NCBI GenBank assembly: GCA_945907045.1
Contig: CAMDSH010000020.1
Coordinates: 1 to 63,566, forward strand
Direction of reading: 5' to 3'
Length of the DNA stretch: 63,566 bases
Source: Rhizobium sp. Q54
Lineage (GTDB): Bacteria > Pseudomonadota > Alphaproteobacteria > Rhizobiales > Xanthobacteraceae
Under the pieces are notes generated by a model. The model was not told the DNA's origin and did no database searches. It saw only the letters and a program-made list of their open reading frames with translations. Numbering within the stretch: the first letter of the stretch is position 1; each line of letters begins with the position of its first letter. The position numbers and the translations under genes are program-made. Shown here piece after piece: positions 26,353-36,402 of this stretch.

Positions 26353-27618
26353 GTGGCACGCCGCGCAACGATCTTCGCTTTTGCTGCCTTTGGAGCGCTT
26401 GCTGGTTGCTTATATCCGGCGGGCGGTATCGCGCAGCAACCCGGCACTTTCGTCCGCCAGCCCTCGGCCAAGGGCGACCTGATCGCGCTCGCCAACGACG
26501 TGCGACTCGGCGGCGACGAGAAGCAGACACGCTTCGTGCTCGACCTCAACCGCAAGATCGCTCTCGTTGCCTTCACGCTCGCCGATCCCTACCGGGTGGT
26601 CATCGACCTGCCGCAGATCAATTTCCGCCTGCCGCCGAAGTCGGGCGAGACCGGGCGCGGACTGATCAAGGCGTTTCGTTATGGTCTCGTGATGCCGGGC
26701 GGCTCGCGCATCGTGATCGACACCAAGAGCCCGGTACGCATCGAGAAAGCCTTCGCGCTCGACGCCGCCGAAGGCCAGCCCGCGCGTCTGGTGCTCGATC
26801 TGGCGGCGACCGACCGCGAATCTTTCATGCGCAGCATCGCGGCCGAGAACCGCGCGCCGCACCCCGGCACGATGAAAAAGAGCGAGGCGCTCAAGCCGTC
26901 CGGCGACCCGCGCCCGCTCATTGTGATCGATCCCGGTCACGGCGGCATCGACACCGGCACCAAGGCCGGGAGTGGCGAGATGGAAAAAGCCATCGTGCTC
27001 GATTTTGCGCTGCTGCTGCGCGACAAGATCGAGAAGAGCGGAAAATATCGCGTGGCGATGACGCGCTCCGACGATAGTTTCATCGCGCTAGGCGACCGCG
27101 TGCGTTTCGCGCGCGAGCGGCAGGCCGCGCTGTTCATTTCGATCCATGCCGATTCAATTCCGCGCTACGAGGGCGAGGCGCAGGGCGCGACCGTTTACAC
27201 GCTTTCGGAAAATGCCTCCGACGCCGAAGCCGCGCGGCTGGCCGACGCCGAAAACCGTGCCGACGTTATTTCCGGCGTCGATTTGACCGCTGAGCCGAAT
27301 GACGTCGCCGACATTCTCATCGATCTCGCGCAGCGCGAGACCAAGACGTACTCTCTTCAGTTCGCCAAGACGCTGGTTGGCGAGATCAAGACGGTTGCGA
27401 AGTTGCACAAGCATCCGCTGCGGGCGGCGGGCTTCAAGGTGCTCAAGGCGCCGGACGTACCTTCGGTGCTGGTGGAACTCGGCTATGTCTCGACCAAGGA
27501 CGACCTTAAGCAGATGATGTCTGATGCCTGGCGGGGGCGCACGGCGGATTCCATCGCGCAGGCGGTGGAAGCCTTCTTCACGCCCCGCGTGGCTGGCGCT
27601 GCGGGAAAACCGCAATAA
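26353..27618 (+). CDS. amiC: N-acetylmuramoyl-L-alanine amidase with AMIN domain
   Basis: Cleaves the peptide from the glycan strands of peptidoglycan, mainly at the division septum. The 421-residue exported protein starts with GTG at 26353 (a signal-like ATIFAFAAFGALAGCLY, possibly a lipobox-like Cys). An AMIN domain (about 55-150, DEKQTRFVLDLNRKIALVAFTLADPYRVVIDLP) targets it to the envelope. The Amidase_3 domain starts at RPLIVIDPGHGGIDTGTKA (zinc His) and continues through EKAIVLDFALLLRDKIEK, ALFISIHADSIP (zinc His) and PSVLVELGYVSTKDDL (catalytic Glu). It lies 161 bp upstream of the PBP1A gene on the same strand. Confidence 0.95.
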   Translation: MARRATIFAFAAFGALAGCLYPAGGIAQQPGTFVRQPSAKGDLIALANDVRLGGDEKQTRFVLDLNRKIALVAFTLADPYRVVIDLPQINFRLPPKSGETGRGLIKAFRYGLVMPGGSRIVIDTKSPVRIEKAFALDAAEGQPARLVLDLAATDRESFMRSIAAENRAPHPGTMKKSEALKPSGDPRPLIVIDPGHGGIDTGTKAGSGEMEKAIVLDFALLLRDKIEKSGKYRVAMTRSDDSFIALGDRVRFARERQAALFISIHADSIPRYEGEAQGATVYTLSENASDAEAARLADAENRADVISGVDLTAEPNDVADILIDLAQRETKTYSLQFAKTLVGEIKTVAKLHKHPLRAAGFKVLKAPDVPSVLVELGYVSTKDDLKQMMSDAWRGRTADSIAQAVEAFFTPRVAGAAGKPQ

Positions 27619-27779
27619 ATGAGAGGCTGCCCTGCCGGATTGGCCTCAGTTTCAACATAAAACAGGGCGACCTAACCTTGGTAACCCGATACTCAATAGA
27701 CGCCGAACGGCTGGCGACTCTGTGAAAAAGCTGTCATTTTTCAATGCTTAGACTTCAAGCGCAGGCGGACTAATCGACT

Positions 27780-30263
27780 ATGAAACTGGTTTTGCGCTTC
27801 TTCGGCTTTCTGTTCACGGTCGGCACGATTTTGTTCGTGGTCGGCGTCGCGGCTGCCGCCGGTCTGCTGTGGCATTTCTCCAAGGACCTGCCGGACTATT
27901 CGCAATTGCAGGACTACGAGCCGCCGGTGATGACGCGCGTTCACGCGTCCGACGGTTCGCTGTTGTCCGAATATGCGCGCGAGCGGCGGCTTTATATTCC
28001 GATCCAGTCGGTGCCGAAGCTCGTTCTCAACGCATTCATCGCCGCCGAAGACAAAAATTTCTATGAACACGGCGGACTGGACTTCGGCGGCATCGCGCGC
28101 GCCGGTTTTCTTTATCTGCAAAGCTACGGCACCGGCCGCCGCCCGCAGGGCGCGTCCACCATCACGCAGCAGGTCGCCAAGAACTTCCTCCTCACGAATG
28201 AAGTCTCGTTCCAGCGCAAGATCAAGGAAGCGCTGCTGGCGCTGAAAATCGAGCGCACCTATTCGAAGGAAAAAATCCTCGAGCTTTACCTGAATGAAAT
28301 TTATCTCGGCCTTGGCGCCTACGGCATCGCCGCTGCTTCGCTGCTGTACTTCGACAAGTCGGTGCACGAACTCACCGTCGCGGAAGCCGCCTATCTCGCG
28401 GCGCTGCCGAAAGCGCCGAACAATTATCACCCGTTCCGTCAGCGCGAGCGCGCCATCGAGCGCCGCAATTACGTGCTCGACCGCATGGTCGAGTCCGGCT
28501 TCATCAAATCCGCCGACGGAGACCGGGCCAAGCGCTCGCAGCTTGCGGTCACCGTGCGGCCGACTGGAGCGCATATTTTCGCCGCTGAATATTTCGCCGA
28601 GGAAGTGCGGCGCGAGATTTACGACCGCTACGGCGAGAAGAAGCTCTACGAGGGCGGACTTTCGGTGCGCACCACGCTCGATCCGAAATTGCAGATGCTG
28701 GCGCGCAAGGTTCTCACCGACGGTTTGCAGAATTTCGATGAGGCGCAGGGTTATCGCGGCGCCGTAACGAAGATCGACATCAGCGGCGACTGGGGCATCA
28801 AGCTCGTTGAGGTGAGGGCGCTTGCGGATGTGTCGCCCTGGCGGCTTGCCGTGGTGCTGGAGACATCCGACCAGACGGCGCGCGTCGGCATGCAGCCGGG
28901 CCGCGAGCCGGGCGGCGGCGTAAGCAAGGAACGCCAAATCGGGATCGTGCCGATCGAGGGCGTGAGATGGGCGAAAGCCGCCTCCGGTCCAGAGCGCAAC
29001 CGCGCCATCGCAAAAGTGAGCCAGGTGCTCAATCCGGGCGACGTGGTCTATGTCGAACCGGCGAAACTCGCGGGCCAGTTCCGCGTGCGGCAGATACCGG
29101 AAGTGTCGGGCGCCATCGTCGCGATGGACCCGTGGACCGGCCGCGTGCTCGCGATGGTCGGCGGCTTCTCCTACGATCAGAGTCAGTTCAATCGCGCGAC
29201 GCAGGCGCTGCGCCAGCCGGGTTCGTCCTTCAAGCCGCTGGTGTATGCCGCCGCGCTCGATAACGGCTACACGCCCTCGACGGTGGTGATGGATGCGCCG
29301 GTCGAAATCGATCAGGGCGGCGGTCTTGGCGTATGGCGGCCGGAAAACTACGATGCCGGAAAATATCTAGGCCCGACGACGCTGCGCACCGGTATCGAGC
29401 TGTCAAAAAATACGATGACGGTTCGCTTGGCCCAAGACGTCGGCATGCCGCTGATCGCGGAATACGCCAAGCGCTTCGGCGTCTATGACGATCTGCCGCC
29501 TTATCTTTCCTTTGCGCTTGGCGCTGGCGAGACAACGCTGCTGCGCATGGTCACGGCGTACTCGATGTTCGACAACGGCGGGCGGCGCGTGAAGCCGACG
29601 CTGATCGATCGCATTCAGGATCGTTACGGCCACACCGTCTACAAGCACGACGAGCGCGAATGCCGCGGCTGCGATGCGCAGAAGTGGGCGAACCAGCCGG
29701 AGCCCGCGCTGGTCGACCGGCGCGAGCAGGTGCTCGATCCGATGACCGCCTATCAGATCACCTCGATGATGGAAGGCGTCGTCCAGCGCGGCACCGCCAC
29801 TGTGGTGCGCGAGGTCGGCAAGCCGATAGCTGGCAAGACCGGCACCACCAACGACGAGAAAGACGCCTGGTTCATCGGCTTCTCGCCCGACTTCGCGGTC
29901 GGCGTTTACATGGGTTACGACAAGCCGCGCCATCTCGGCCGCGGCGCGACCGGCGGCCATCTGGCGGCGCCGATTGTGCGCGACTTCATGAAGGTGGCGC
30001 TGGCTGACAAGCCGGCGGTGCCGTTCCGCGTGCCGACCGGCATCAAGCTCATCCGCATCGACGCCAAGACCGGACTTCGCGCCGGCCCCGGCACCGAGAA
30101 AGCCATTCTCGAAGCCTTCAAGCCCGGCACCGCGCCGCCGGACAGCTACTCGGTGATCGGTTTTGGCGACAACGCCGAGGCTCCGCAGGGCCGTCCGTTC
30201 GGCGGTAGCGTCTCGCCCGACGCGGATCGCGCAGTGCGCTCGGGCACCGGCGGGCTGTATTAA
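27780..30263 (+). CDS. mrcA: Class A penicillin-binding protein 1A
   Basis: Bifunctional peptidoglycan synthase that polymerises glycan and cross-links peptides. It has 827 residues with one N-terminal transmembrane helix (about 9-31). The GT51 domain has its catalytic Glu90 in IAAEDKNFYEHGG, then RRPQGASTITQQVAKNFLL and LNEIYLGLGAYGI. An OB-like insert follows (about 310-430). The transpeptidase domain has the active Ser482 (SSFK), SKN in GIELSKNTMTV, and the KTGT box at about residue 686. It forms a likely wall-growth unit with amiC just upstream. The C-terminal tail is Gly/Pro-rich. Confidence 0.96.
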   Translation: MKLVLRFFGFLFTVGTILFVVGVAAAAGLLWHFSKDLPDYSQLQDYEPPVMTRVHASDGSLLSEYARERRLYIPIQSVPKLVLNAFIAAEDKNFYEHGGLDFGGIARAGFLYLQSYGTGRRPQGASTITQQVAKNFLLTNEVSFQRKIKEALLALKIERTYSKEKILELYLNEIYLGLGAYGIAAASLLYFDKSVHELTVAEAAYLAALPKAPNNYHPFRQRERAIERRNYVLDRMVESGFIKSADGDRAKRSQLAVTVRPTGAHIFAAEYFAEEVRREIYDRYGEKKLYEGGLSVRTTLDPKLQMLARKVLTDGLQNFDEAQGYRGAVTKIDISGDWGIKLVEVRALADVSPWRLAVVLETSDQTARVGMQPGREPGGGVSKERQIGIVPIEGVRWAKAASGPERNRAIAKVSQVLNPGDVVYVEPAKLAGQFRVRQIPEVSGAIVAMDPWTGRVLAMVGGFSYDQSQFNRATQALRQPGSSFKPLVYAAALDNGYTPSTVVMDAPVEIDQGGGLGVWRPENYDAGKYLGPTTLRTGIELSKNTMTVRLAQDVGMPLIAEYAKRFGVYDDLPPYLSFALGAGETTLLRMVTAYSMFDNGGRRVKPTLIDRIQDRYGHTVYKHDERECRGCDAQKWANQPEPALVDRREQVLDPMTAYQITSMMEGVVQRGTATVVREVGKPIAGKTGTTNDEKDAWFIGFSPDFAVGVYMGYDKPRHLGRGATGGHLAAPIVRDFMKVALADKPAVPFRVPTGIKLIRIDAKTGLRAGPGTEKAILEAFKPGTAPPDSYSVIGFGDNAEAPQGRPFGGSVSPDADRAVRSGTGGLY

Positions 30264-30276
30264 GCCGGACTGAATT

Positions 30277-30726
30277 TCAGTCTTTGTCGTTACAGTATGT
30301 CAGCCACGGCGTTTCCTTGCCGGTGCTGAGCACGATGCCGTCCTTGACCAAAAAATCACCGTCGGCCTTCTCGTTGTAGATCGTGCGCAGGCGTCCGTTC
30401 TCTTTCTTCATGGTCAGGTTCTGCATGTCCTTGCCGTTAAGCTGGATGCGCAACAGAACCTTGTCGGGCGCGATGCGCCGGGCCTCGAACACCGCGTAGA
30501 TATTGCGCTTGGTGTTGAGGGTGACGCTTTCCGTGAAGTGCACCTCACCGCCTTGGGTGTTGTAGGCGTGGCGGCGGATGTTCGTCGGCGTTGCCGGGAT
30601 GCTGCAATCGGGCGCCCAGTTGCCGAAGAAGCCAAAATCCTCAAGCACCTTGCGCGAGCTTTGGGCGCTCGCCATTGCCGGCAGCAACAAGCTTGCCAGC
30701 ACGGCAAGAAGCATTTTTCGCAACAT
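30277..30726 (-). CDS. Small secreted protein of unknown function
   Basis: A 149-residue exported protein. I start it at the ATG at 30726 (MLRKMLLAVLASLLLPAMASAQSS), which yields a standard signal peptide; the frame is open further upstream. The mature part begins VLEDFGFFGNWAPDCSIPATPTN, with a second Cys near the C-terminus (LTYCNDKD), so one disulfide is possible. The rest is predicted mainly beta (VHFTESVTLNTKRNIYAVFEARR). I do not recognise a named family. It is convergent with PBP1A (13 bp apart) and divergent from prfB. Confidence 0.75.
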   Translation of the reverse strand: MLRKMLLAVLASLLLPAMASAQSSRKVLEDFGFFGNWAPDCSIPATPTNIRRHAYNTQGGEVHFTESVTLNTKRNIYAVFEARRIAPDKVLLRIQLNGKDMQNLTMKKENGRLRTIYNEKADGDFLVKDGIVLSTGKETPWLTYCNDKD

Positions 30727-30881
30727 GAGGCCCGCCCATTGTTCTTGGTCTTTGCCGGTTATCTTAAGACGCGGCTGAATGCGCGGGCAAGCAATGTGTA
30801 GGAGTTTCGTGCGAAACCCGCGTATGTGTTGCGAAGCTGTAGTGAAGCCGCTACATCGGGCGCTAGCCAACAGGAGCCGGC

Positions 30882-32013
30882 ATGCGTGCTGAAGCCCAAG
30901 CTATAGTCGAGGACATCAAGCGGTCGATTGGACTGCTGAGGAGGCATCTTTGACTTCGACACATCGCAGCAGCGCCTCGCCGAACTGAACAAGGAAGCCG
31001 AGGACCCCAACCTCTGGAACGACCAGCAGCGCGCCCAGCGCGTCATGCAGGAGCGCAACGCGCTCGAAGACCAGCTCAATGCCATCGGCCGCATGGAGCA
31101 GGAGCTCGACGATCAGATCACGATGATCGAATTGGGCGAAGCCGAGAAAGATCCCAAAGTCGTCGCCGATGCCGAGGCGATGCTCAAGAAGCTGCAAGTG
31201 GAAGCCGCGCGCCGTGAGCTTGAAGCACTGCTCTCGGGCGAGGCCGACCGCAACGACGCCTTCCTCGAAGTTCATGCCGGGGCCGGCGGCACCGAAAGCC
31301 AGGATTGGGCGAACATCCTGCTGCGCATGTATGTGCGCTGGGCCGAGCAGCACGGCTACAAGGTCGAATATCTGGAAGAGACCGGCGGGGAAGAAGCCGG
31401 CATCAAATCCGGCACCGTGCAGATCAAGGGTCACAATGCCTATGGCTGGCTGAAAAGCGAAAACGGCGTGCACCGGCTGGTGCGTATCTCGCCGTTCGAT
31501 TCCAACGCCCGCCGTCACACCTCATTCGCCAGCGTCAATGTCTTTCCGGTGATCGACGACCGCATCGTCATCGACATCAACGAAAACGACGTGCAGATCG
31601 ACACCATGCGATCGAGCGGCGCGGGCGGCCAGCACGTCAACAAGACCGACTCCGCGGTGCGCCTCACGCACCTTCCGAGTGGCATCGTGGTGAAATGCCA
31701 GAATGACCGCTCGCAGCATCGAAACCGCGCGCAGGCATGGGACATGTTGCGCGCCAAGCTTTACGAGCAGGAACTCAAGAAGCGCGAAGACAAGGCGATC
31801 GCGGCGCAAGACGCCAAGACCGATATCGGTTGGGGGCACCAAATACGTTCGTACGTCTTGCAGCCCTATCAGATGGTCAAGGACCTGCGCACCGGCGTGT
31901 CGACCTCCGACACCGGCGGCGTGCTCGACGGCGATCTCGACCCGTTCATGCAGGCTGCATTGGCGCAAAAGGCGTTCGGCGGCGCGCCCGGTGAAATCGA
32001 AGACGTGGATTAA
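30882..32013 (+). CDS. prfB: Peptide chain release factor 2, with programmed +1 frameshift
   Basis: Terminates translation at UGA and UAA. The coding region is joined: 30882-30950 (23 codons), then base 30951 is skipped, then 30952-32013, giving 376 residues. The upstream frame ends at an in-frame TGA (30951-30953), which the ribosome must slip past. RF2-specific SPF is seen in [12 protein letters not shown], and GGQ in [21 protein letters not shown] reading of the downstream frame alone starts only at an internal ATG (31045) and would lose the first part of the protein. It is convergent with the carbamoyltransferase gene, with 4 bp of overlap. Confidence 0.97.
30939..30954 (+). promoter_or_regulatory. 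prfB programmed frameshift site
   Basis: AGGAGG (30939-30944), a 3-nt spacer, then CTT TGA C (30948-30954). This is the classical arrangement: an internal Shine-Dalgarno sequence, a slippery CUU codon and a UGA followed by C. When RF2 is scarce the ribosome shifts +1 and makes more RF2, so the protein regulates itself. Confidence 0.96.
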
Positions 32014-34187
32014 TTGGTTAGGCGCGCAGTTTCCGCCTGCCACGCCTTGAGCCACTGCGGGAAACGCGCCGCGCTGCCGGCCGCGCGCGACCACGCCGCG
32101 TAAGCCGTTCCATCCGCCGCGATCATCAGCATTGCATCCATTCCCTTCGCGCGCCGCAGCGTGTCCACTGCCTGAAGCGGCGTTTGCGCGATCGGCCCCG
32201 CCACATTGAACGAAGTGTTGACCGCGACCTCGACGCCGATGCGCCGGCCAAGCGCTTTTAGATAAGCGTGCGTGAGCGGATCGGTGTCCTCGCGCACGAT
32301 CTGCAAGCGCCCGGTTCCGTCGGCGTGGATCACCGAGGGGATTTTTTCGCGTGTGCCCGGTTTCGCGTGCGCCGTGAGCACCATGTAATTGTAGGCGTTG
32401 TAATCGCCGTCCGACGCGCCATCCGATAACTCGAACCACATCTTGGCGGCTTCCAGCGTCATCATCGGGGCGAGGGGGCGGATGGCTTCGCGGAATTTGA
32501 CCTTGGCGTTGAGATTTTCGCGCGTCCTGGGATTGCAGGGATTGGCGAGGATCGAGCGGTGGCCGAGCGCGCGCGGGCCGGTTTCGGCGGCGCCCTGATA
32601 AAGCGCAAAGATCGCGTCCTGCGAGGTCATGTACGCCATCAGGTCGGCGACCGCTTCGCGGTACTTGGCGTTCGATATGTTTCCGACCGGCTGCGAAGCG
32701 ATGTCGTCGCGCCCTTCGATTTGCGCGCGAATATCGGAAGCGTTGGGAGCGGAGCCGCAATAGAATGCGTGCGTGACCGGCGCCCCGGTGCCTGCGCCGG
32801 CAAGATAAGCGCCCATGTAGGCCGCGCCGACCGTTACGCCCGCATCGTTCGGGATCGGCGGCACCCACAGATGCAGGCGGCCGTCGCGTTGCAGTTCGCG
32901 CCGGTAGTAATCCGCGCCGAAGCGCTCCAGCAGCCGCATGTTGCCGACCGCGTTGAGCGCGGTGCCGCCGGTGAAGACGAGACGTTCGCTTCCCGTCCGG
33001 CGGATCAGGGCATCGACAAGATGAAACAACGCGTCCTCGTAAACCATCTGCACGGCGGCGGCCTTGTCGAGCCGCTCCTGCGTGTCTTCGCGGTGTTTGA
33101 TGTCTTCCACGCGCAGCACCGCATCCGGATTCCACAAGGCCTCGGGCGGGATCGACTTGCCCATGATGCCGGTCAGTTCGCGCGAATAAGGATTGCGGTC
33201 GAGCCGGTATTGCCAGTGCGCCAGCGAACGGTTGAGTTTTATGTCTCCGTGCGGGCCAAGCGTGAAAATGCGCCGCAACGGTTCGTAGTAACGATTGCTG
33301 GCGCGGTTGCCGTCGCCGTAAGCGGCCGCGCCCATGTAACGCCCTTCGCTCGAAAGCCACGTCCAGCCGCCCTGCGACGAGCTCATCACCGAATAATAAA
33401 TGCCGAGCGAGTCGAAGACGCTGTCGTTGCACGACAGCAGCCGCATGTTGGCGCCTTCGCAAAGATAGAGCGAGATTGCGCCGCGGTCGCCGAGGCCATC
33501 CACGACGAGGACCATTACCGGCTTCCCGCTCTGCGCGAATGGCGAGGCGGCATAGGAGTACCAGGCGTGACAGTCGTGATGCGCCGTGCCGATCAGCGGC
33601 GCCGGACCATTCAAGCCGAGCTGACGTCCGAGCCGGCGCGCGGAGCGGGTGGCCTCATCGAGATCGCGGCGATCGAACGCGGCGCTCGAATTCAGCGCCA
33701 GCAACCTGAGGCTGCCGGGAGCCTCTTCCAGCGCGGTCCGGATCAGCGTCGCGCCCAGGCCGGCATAATCCCAGGCCGCGAACCATGCGTCGATCTTCTC
33801 AGGAGTTAGTCCGAGCGGCGGCAGCGCATCGCGCAGCGCGGCAATCGACAGATCGGGAAAATGCGAGGTGTGCTTCTGCCCGGAGAATCGCTCTTCCTCG
33901 TTGTTGAAGATCAGCTTCGGGCCGTGCGCGTGTGTTACCTTGATGAGCGCCACGCCGGTGTTATGCGAGCCTGCGGCGTTGATGCCGCCGATGTAAACCG
34001 TCTCGCCGCGTTCGAGTTTCGCACGCAGCCTGGCGATGGTCTCGGCGGCAAAGCGGCTTGTGGCGCGATGGATGTTGCGGTGCGCGTAGAAATGCTCCAG
34101 CAAGGGAAGCGCAAGCTTGAATGCTGCCGCCGCAAGTCTCGGATGCCGCGGCCCCAACCGGGCCGCTGTCTGTGATGATACCGGCAT
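32010..34187 (-). CDS. NodU/CmcH-family carbamoyltransferase
   Basis: A 725-residue enzyme of the family that transfers a carbamoyl group to sugars or natural products (Nod factors, cephamycin, tobramycin). The N-terminal half has a Kae1-like fold: [29 protein letters not shown] (active-site Glu/His region), [15 protein letters not shown] and [15 protein letters not shown]. The C-terminal carbamoyltransferase domain holds [14 protein letters not shown] and [11 protein letters not shown]. No sugar or polyketide genes surround it, so the acceptor is unknown. It is solitary, between prfB (convergent) and the M23 peptidase gene 88 bp upstream on the same strand. Confidence 0.92.
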   Translation of the reverse strand: MPVSSQTAARLGPRHPRLAAAAFKLALPLLEHFYAHRNIHRATSRFAAETIARLRAKLERGETVYIGGINAAGSHNTGVALIKVTHAHGPKLIFNNEEERFSGQKHTSHFPDLSIAALRDALPPLGLTPEKIDAWFAAWDYAGLGATLIRTALEEAPGSLRLLALNSSAAFDRRDLDEATRSARRLGRQLGLNGPAPLIGTAHHDCHAWYSYAASPFAQSGKPVMVLVVDGLGDRGAISLYLCEGANMRLLSCNDSVFDSLGIYYSVMSSSQGGWTWLSSEGRYMGAAAYGDGNRASNRYYEPLRRIFTLGPHGDIKLNRSLAHWQYRLDRNPYSRELTGIMGKSIPPEALWNPDAVLRVEDIKHREDTQERLDKAAAVQMVYEDALFHLVDALIRRTGSERLVFTGGTALNAVGNMRLLERFGADYYRRELQRDGRLHLWVPPIPNDAGVTVGAAYMGAYLAGAGTGAPVTHAFYCGSAPNASDIRAQIEGRDDIASQPVGNISNAKYREAVADLMAYMTSQDAIFALYQGAAETGPRALGHRSILANPCNPRTRENLNAKVKFREAIRPLAPMMTLEAAKMWFELSDGASDGDYNAYNYMVLTAHAKPGTREKIPSVIHADGTGRLQIVREDTDPLTHAYLKALGRRIGVEVAVNTSFNVAGPIAQTPLQAVDTLRRAKGMDAMLMIAADGTAYAAWSRAAGSAARFPQWLKAWQAETARLTN

Positions 34188-34275
34188 ATGCGTCGCGCCC
34201 CCGCAGACCGGTCAGCGCGATTCCTGTCGCAATGTCGATTAGAAGAATCGACGCAGGCCCGGCCAGGCCCGTCGA

Positions 34276-35646
34276 CTATAACCCGCCGAGGCGAATGCCT
34301 GCGCGCAGAAATTTCTGCGGGTCCACGGCCTCGCCATCGACTCGTGTCTCGTAATGCAAATGCGGCCCGGTGGAGCGGCCGGTGGAACCGATCTTGCCGA
34401 TCACCTGGCCGATGCGGACGCTCTGCCCGATGCTCACATCGATGGCGGAGAGATGCCCGTAGCGGGTGGTGAAGCCGTTGCCGTGGTCGATCTCGATCAT
34501 CTTGCCGTAGCCGCCGTTCGGTCCCGCGACCGTCACCTTGCCGGCGGCGGTGGCGCGTACCGGATCGCCGGTGTCGCCGCGCATGTCGAGGCCGGTATGG
34601 ATCGCCGGGCCTTTCACGAAGGGGTCCATGCGCATGCCGAAGGGCGAGCTCATGTCGATCTCGCCGAACACCGGCTTGCGTACCGGCACGGCGACCAGCG
34701 TGCGCGAATAGCGGTCAACCTGCGAGCGCGCGACATTGATGCGGTAGAGCTGGCGCTCGAACGCGTCGGCATCGGAGCGCGGCGCGCGCACCGGCACGAA
34801 CGGGCCGCCGGTGGCGGTCTCGGGCGGCGCCTTGGCGACATCGACGCCGAGATCGGCGAGCACGCTGCGCATGCGGCGCGCGCGGATGTCGTAGTTTTCC
34901 TCCAGCGTGTTGAGCGCGCCGACCTGCCGCGTTTCGACGCGGTCGAGCGCGCCGGCGACGCGCGCCAGCGCGCCTTCGATGCCGCCGGCATTGACCTTGC
35001 CCGCGAGCCGCGTGGCGCCTTCCGGCATGCCGCGCGATTCCAGCCGGGCCTCGCGGTCGGGCGGCGCGACGAAGATCACGGTGTCGCTGATCGGGGAGGG
35101 TTTCGGCGGTGCGGCGTTGGGAACGAAAGTGTTGGGCTGGAACACAGGTTGCTGTTCGAGCGGAGCCTTCTGGCGGATCGAGCCCGTGGGCAACAGATCG
35201 CCGGCGGCGCCGAGCGTCGATGTGCGCTGCTCCAGCGTCGATTGCCGCCGCAGCAGGCCTTCGAGTTTTTGTTCGAACTGTTCCTGATCGAGCAGTTGCC
35301 GGCTGGCGATGCGGTCGACCTGTCCGCGCAGTTCGGCGATACGGTCTTCGTAGGCGAATTGCATTTCCGCCTGGCGGCCGATCAGCCGCGTGAGCACGTC
35401 TTCGCGGAACGCAAAATAAGTGCCGGTAGCGATCGACCACACGCCCATGACGACGAGCGTGCCGACGGCGATCCAGAATGCGACCGGGCCGATGCGCACC
35501 TGCCGCCCGCCGTGCGTGAGCGTGTAGTCGGCGCCATGCGTGCGGTGACGGGAAACGGCGGCTGCCGTGTGCGCGGGGGGATGCCGGTAGGGGCCGCCGG
35601 AATAATGCGGGGCGGGGTGGTAATACGGACTGGGCGGATGCGGCAT
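34276..35646 (-). CDS. Membrane-anchored M23 family peptidoglycan peptidase
   Basis: A 456-residue inner-membrane protein with a cytoplasmic Pro/His-rich N-terminus, one transmembrane helix (about 53-75) and a periplasmic coiled-coil (about 85-145, EDRIAELRGQVDRIASRQLLDQEQFEQK). The LytM/M23 domain is at about residues 330-450: HTGLDMRGDTGDPV (zinc His and Asp), GHLSAIDVSIGQSVRIGQVIG, and GPHLHYETRVDG (HLH zinc ligands). All metal ligands look present, so it should cut peptidoglycan cross-links rather than only activate an amidase, though EnvC-like activation of AmiC is an alternative. Confidence 0.93.
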   Translation of the reverse strand: MPHPPSPYYHPAPHYSGGPYRHPPAHTAAAVSRHRTHGADYTLTHGGRQVRIGPVAFWIAVGTLVVMGVWSIATGTYFAFREDVLTRLIGRQAEMQFAYEDRIAELRGQVDRIASRQLLDQEQFEQKLEGLLRRQSTLEQRTSTLGAAGDLLPTGSIRQKAPLEQQPVFQPNTFVPNAAPPKPSPISDTVIFVAPPDREARLESRGMPEGATRLAGKVNAGGIEGALARVAGALDRVETRQVGALNTLEENYDIRARRMRSVLADLGVDVAKAPPETATGGPFVPVRAPRSDADAFERQLYRINVARSQVDRYSRTLVAVPVRKPVFGEIDMSSPFGMRMDPFVKGPAIHTGLDMRGDTGDPVRATAAGKVTVAGPNGGYGKMIEIDHGNGFTTRYGHLSAIDVSIGQSVRIGQVIGKIGSTGRSTGPHLHYETRVDGEAVDPQKFLRAGIRLGGL

Positions 35647-35757
35647 CGACGCTCCCTGCCGGTCCGGTTGATCCGGTGCGGCTAGAGTTCGTTTTTGTGG
35701 CCGTTATGGTTAAAAAAGCGGAAACTTTCGCGCTGGAGCGTCCGAAAAACCGCGCCG

Positions 35758-36249
35758 TTACAGCGCTTTTGCCGCCGCCAAAACCTCATCCGCGTGTCCG
35801 GCGACGGTCACCTTCGGCCAAATCTGCGCGATCTTTCCGTCCGTCCCGATCAGGAAGGTCTTGCGCATCACACCCATGTATTTGCGTCCGTACATCGATT
35901 TCTCGCCCCACGCGCCATAGGCGGCGAGCATCTTGTGCGTCTCGTCGGAGGCGAGCGGGATGGTGAGCTTGTGCTTGTCGCGGAACTTGTCCAGCGCCTT
36001 CACCGGGTCGGCGGAAACGCCGAGGATGTCGGCACCCGCCTTGGCGAAGGCGGATCGCAGCTTGGAAAAGTCGTTCGCTTCGATAGTGCAGCCCGAGGTG
36101 TCCGCCTTGGGGTAGAAATAGAGCACGAGCTTGCGGCCCTTGAAGCCGGCCAGCGACACCTGCCCACCGCCGTCGCGTGGGAGCGCAAAGGCCGGCGCCC
36201 GGCTGCCTTCGGCAAGATCGGCCAAATGCCTTCCTTTCGTCGTTTTCAC
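35758..36249 (-). CDS. bcp: Bcp/PrxQ-type peroxiredoxin
   Basis: Reduces hydrogen peroxide and organic peroxides in the cytoplasm. The 163-residue protein starts with GTG at 36249. The peroxidatic cysteine is in YFYPKADTSGCTIEANDF, keeping the P-x-x-x-T-x-x-C motif. The second cysteine found five residues on in E. coli Bcp is Ala here, and no other Cys exists, so it is a 1-Cys form that needs an external thiol for recycling. FLIGTDGKIAQIWPKV is the usual C-terminal strand. It is divergent from the DUF3971 gene. Confidence 0.95.
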   Translation of the reverse strand: MKTTKGRHLADLAEGSRAPAFALPRDGGGQVSLAGFKGRKLVLYFYPKADTSGCTIEANDFSKLRSAFAKAGADILGVSADPVKALDKFRDKHKLTIPLASDETHKMLAAYGAWGEKSMYGRKYMGVMRKTFLIGTDGKIAQIWPKVTVAGHADEVLAAAKAL

Positions 36250-36402
36250 GAGGTCTTTGTAGGAGTTAGCATAGAATACCGGGTGAGTGCAGCCGAGGCG
36301 GCGGATTTTCCGGGGAAAACCGTTTCGGCAAATCGCTTCGCAGGGCGATAATGCTGCTCAGTCGCGGCGGACAGGGACGCCCTAAAGGGCTTCCAAGAGG
36401 GC

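Noticed and set aside
27723..27743. TGAAAAA / TTTTTCA inverted repeat upstream of PBP1A
   Set aside because: All A/T pairs with no GC stem, so it is not a terminator and is likely by chance.
31522..33462. 646-residue minus-strand frame in the prfB and carbamoyltransferase region
   Set aside because: It is out of frame with the real carbamoyltransferase gene and crosses the prfB end.
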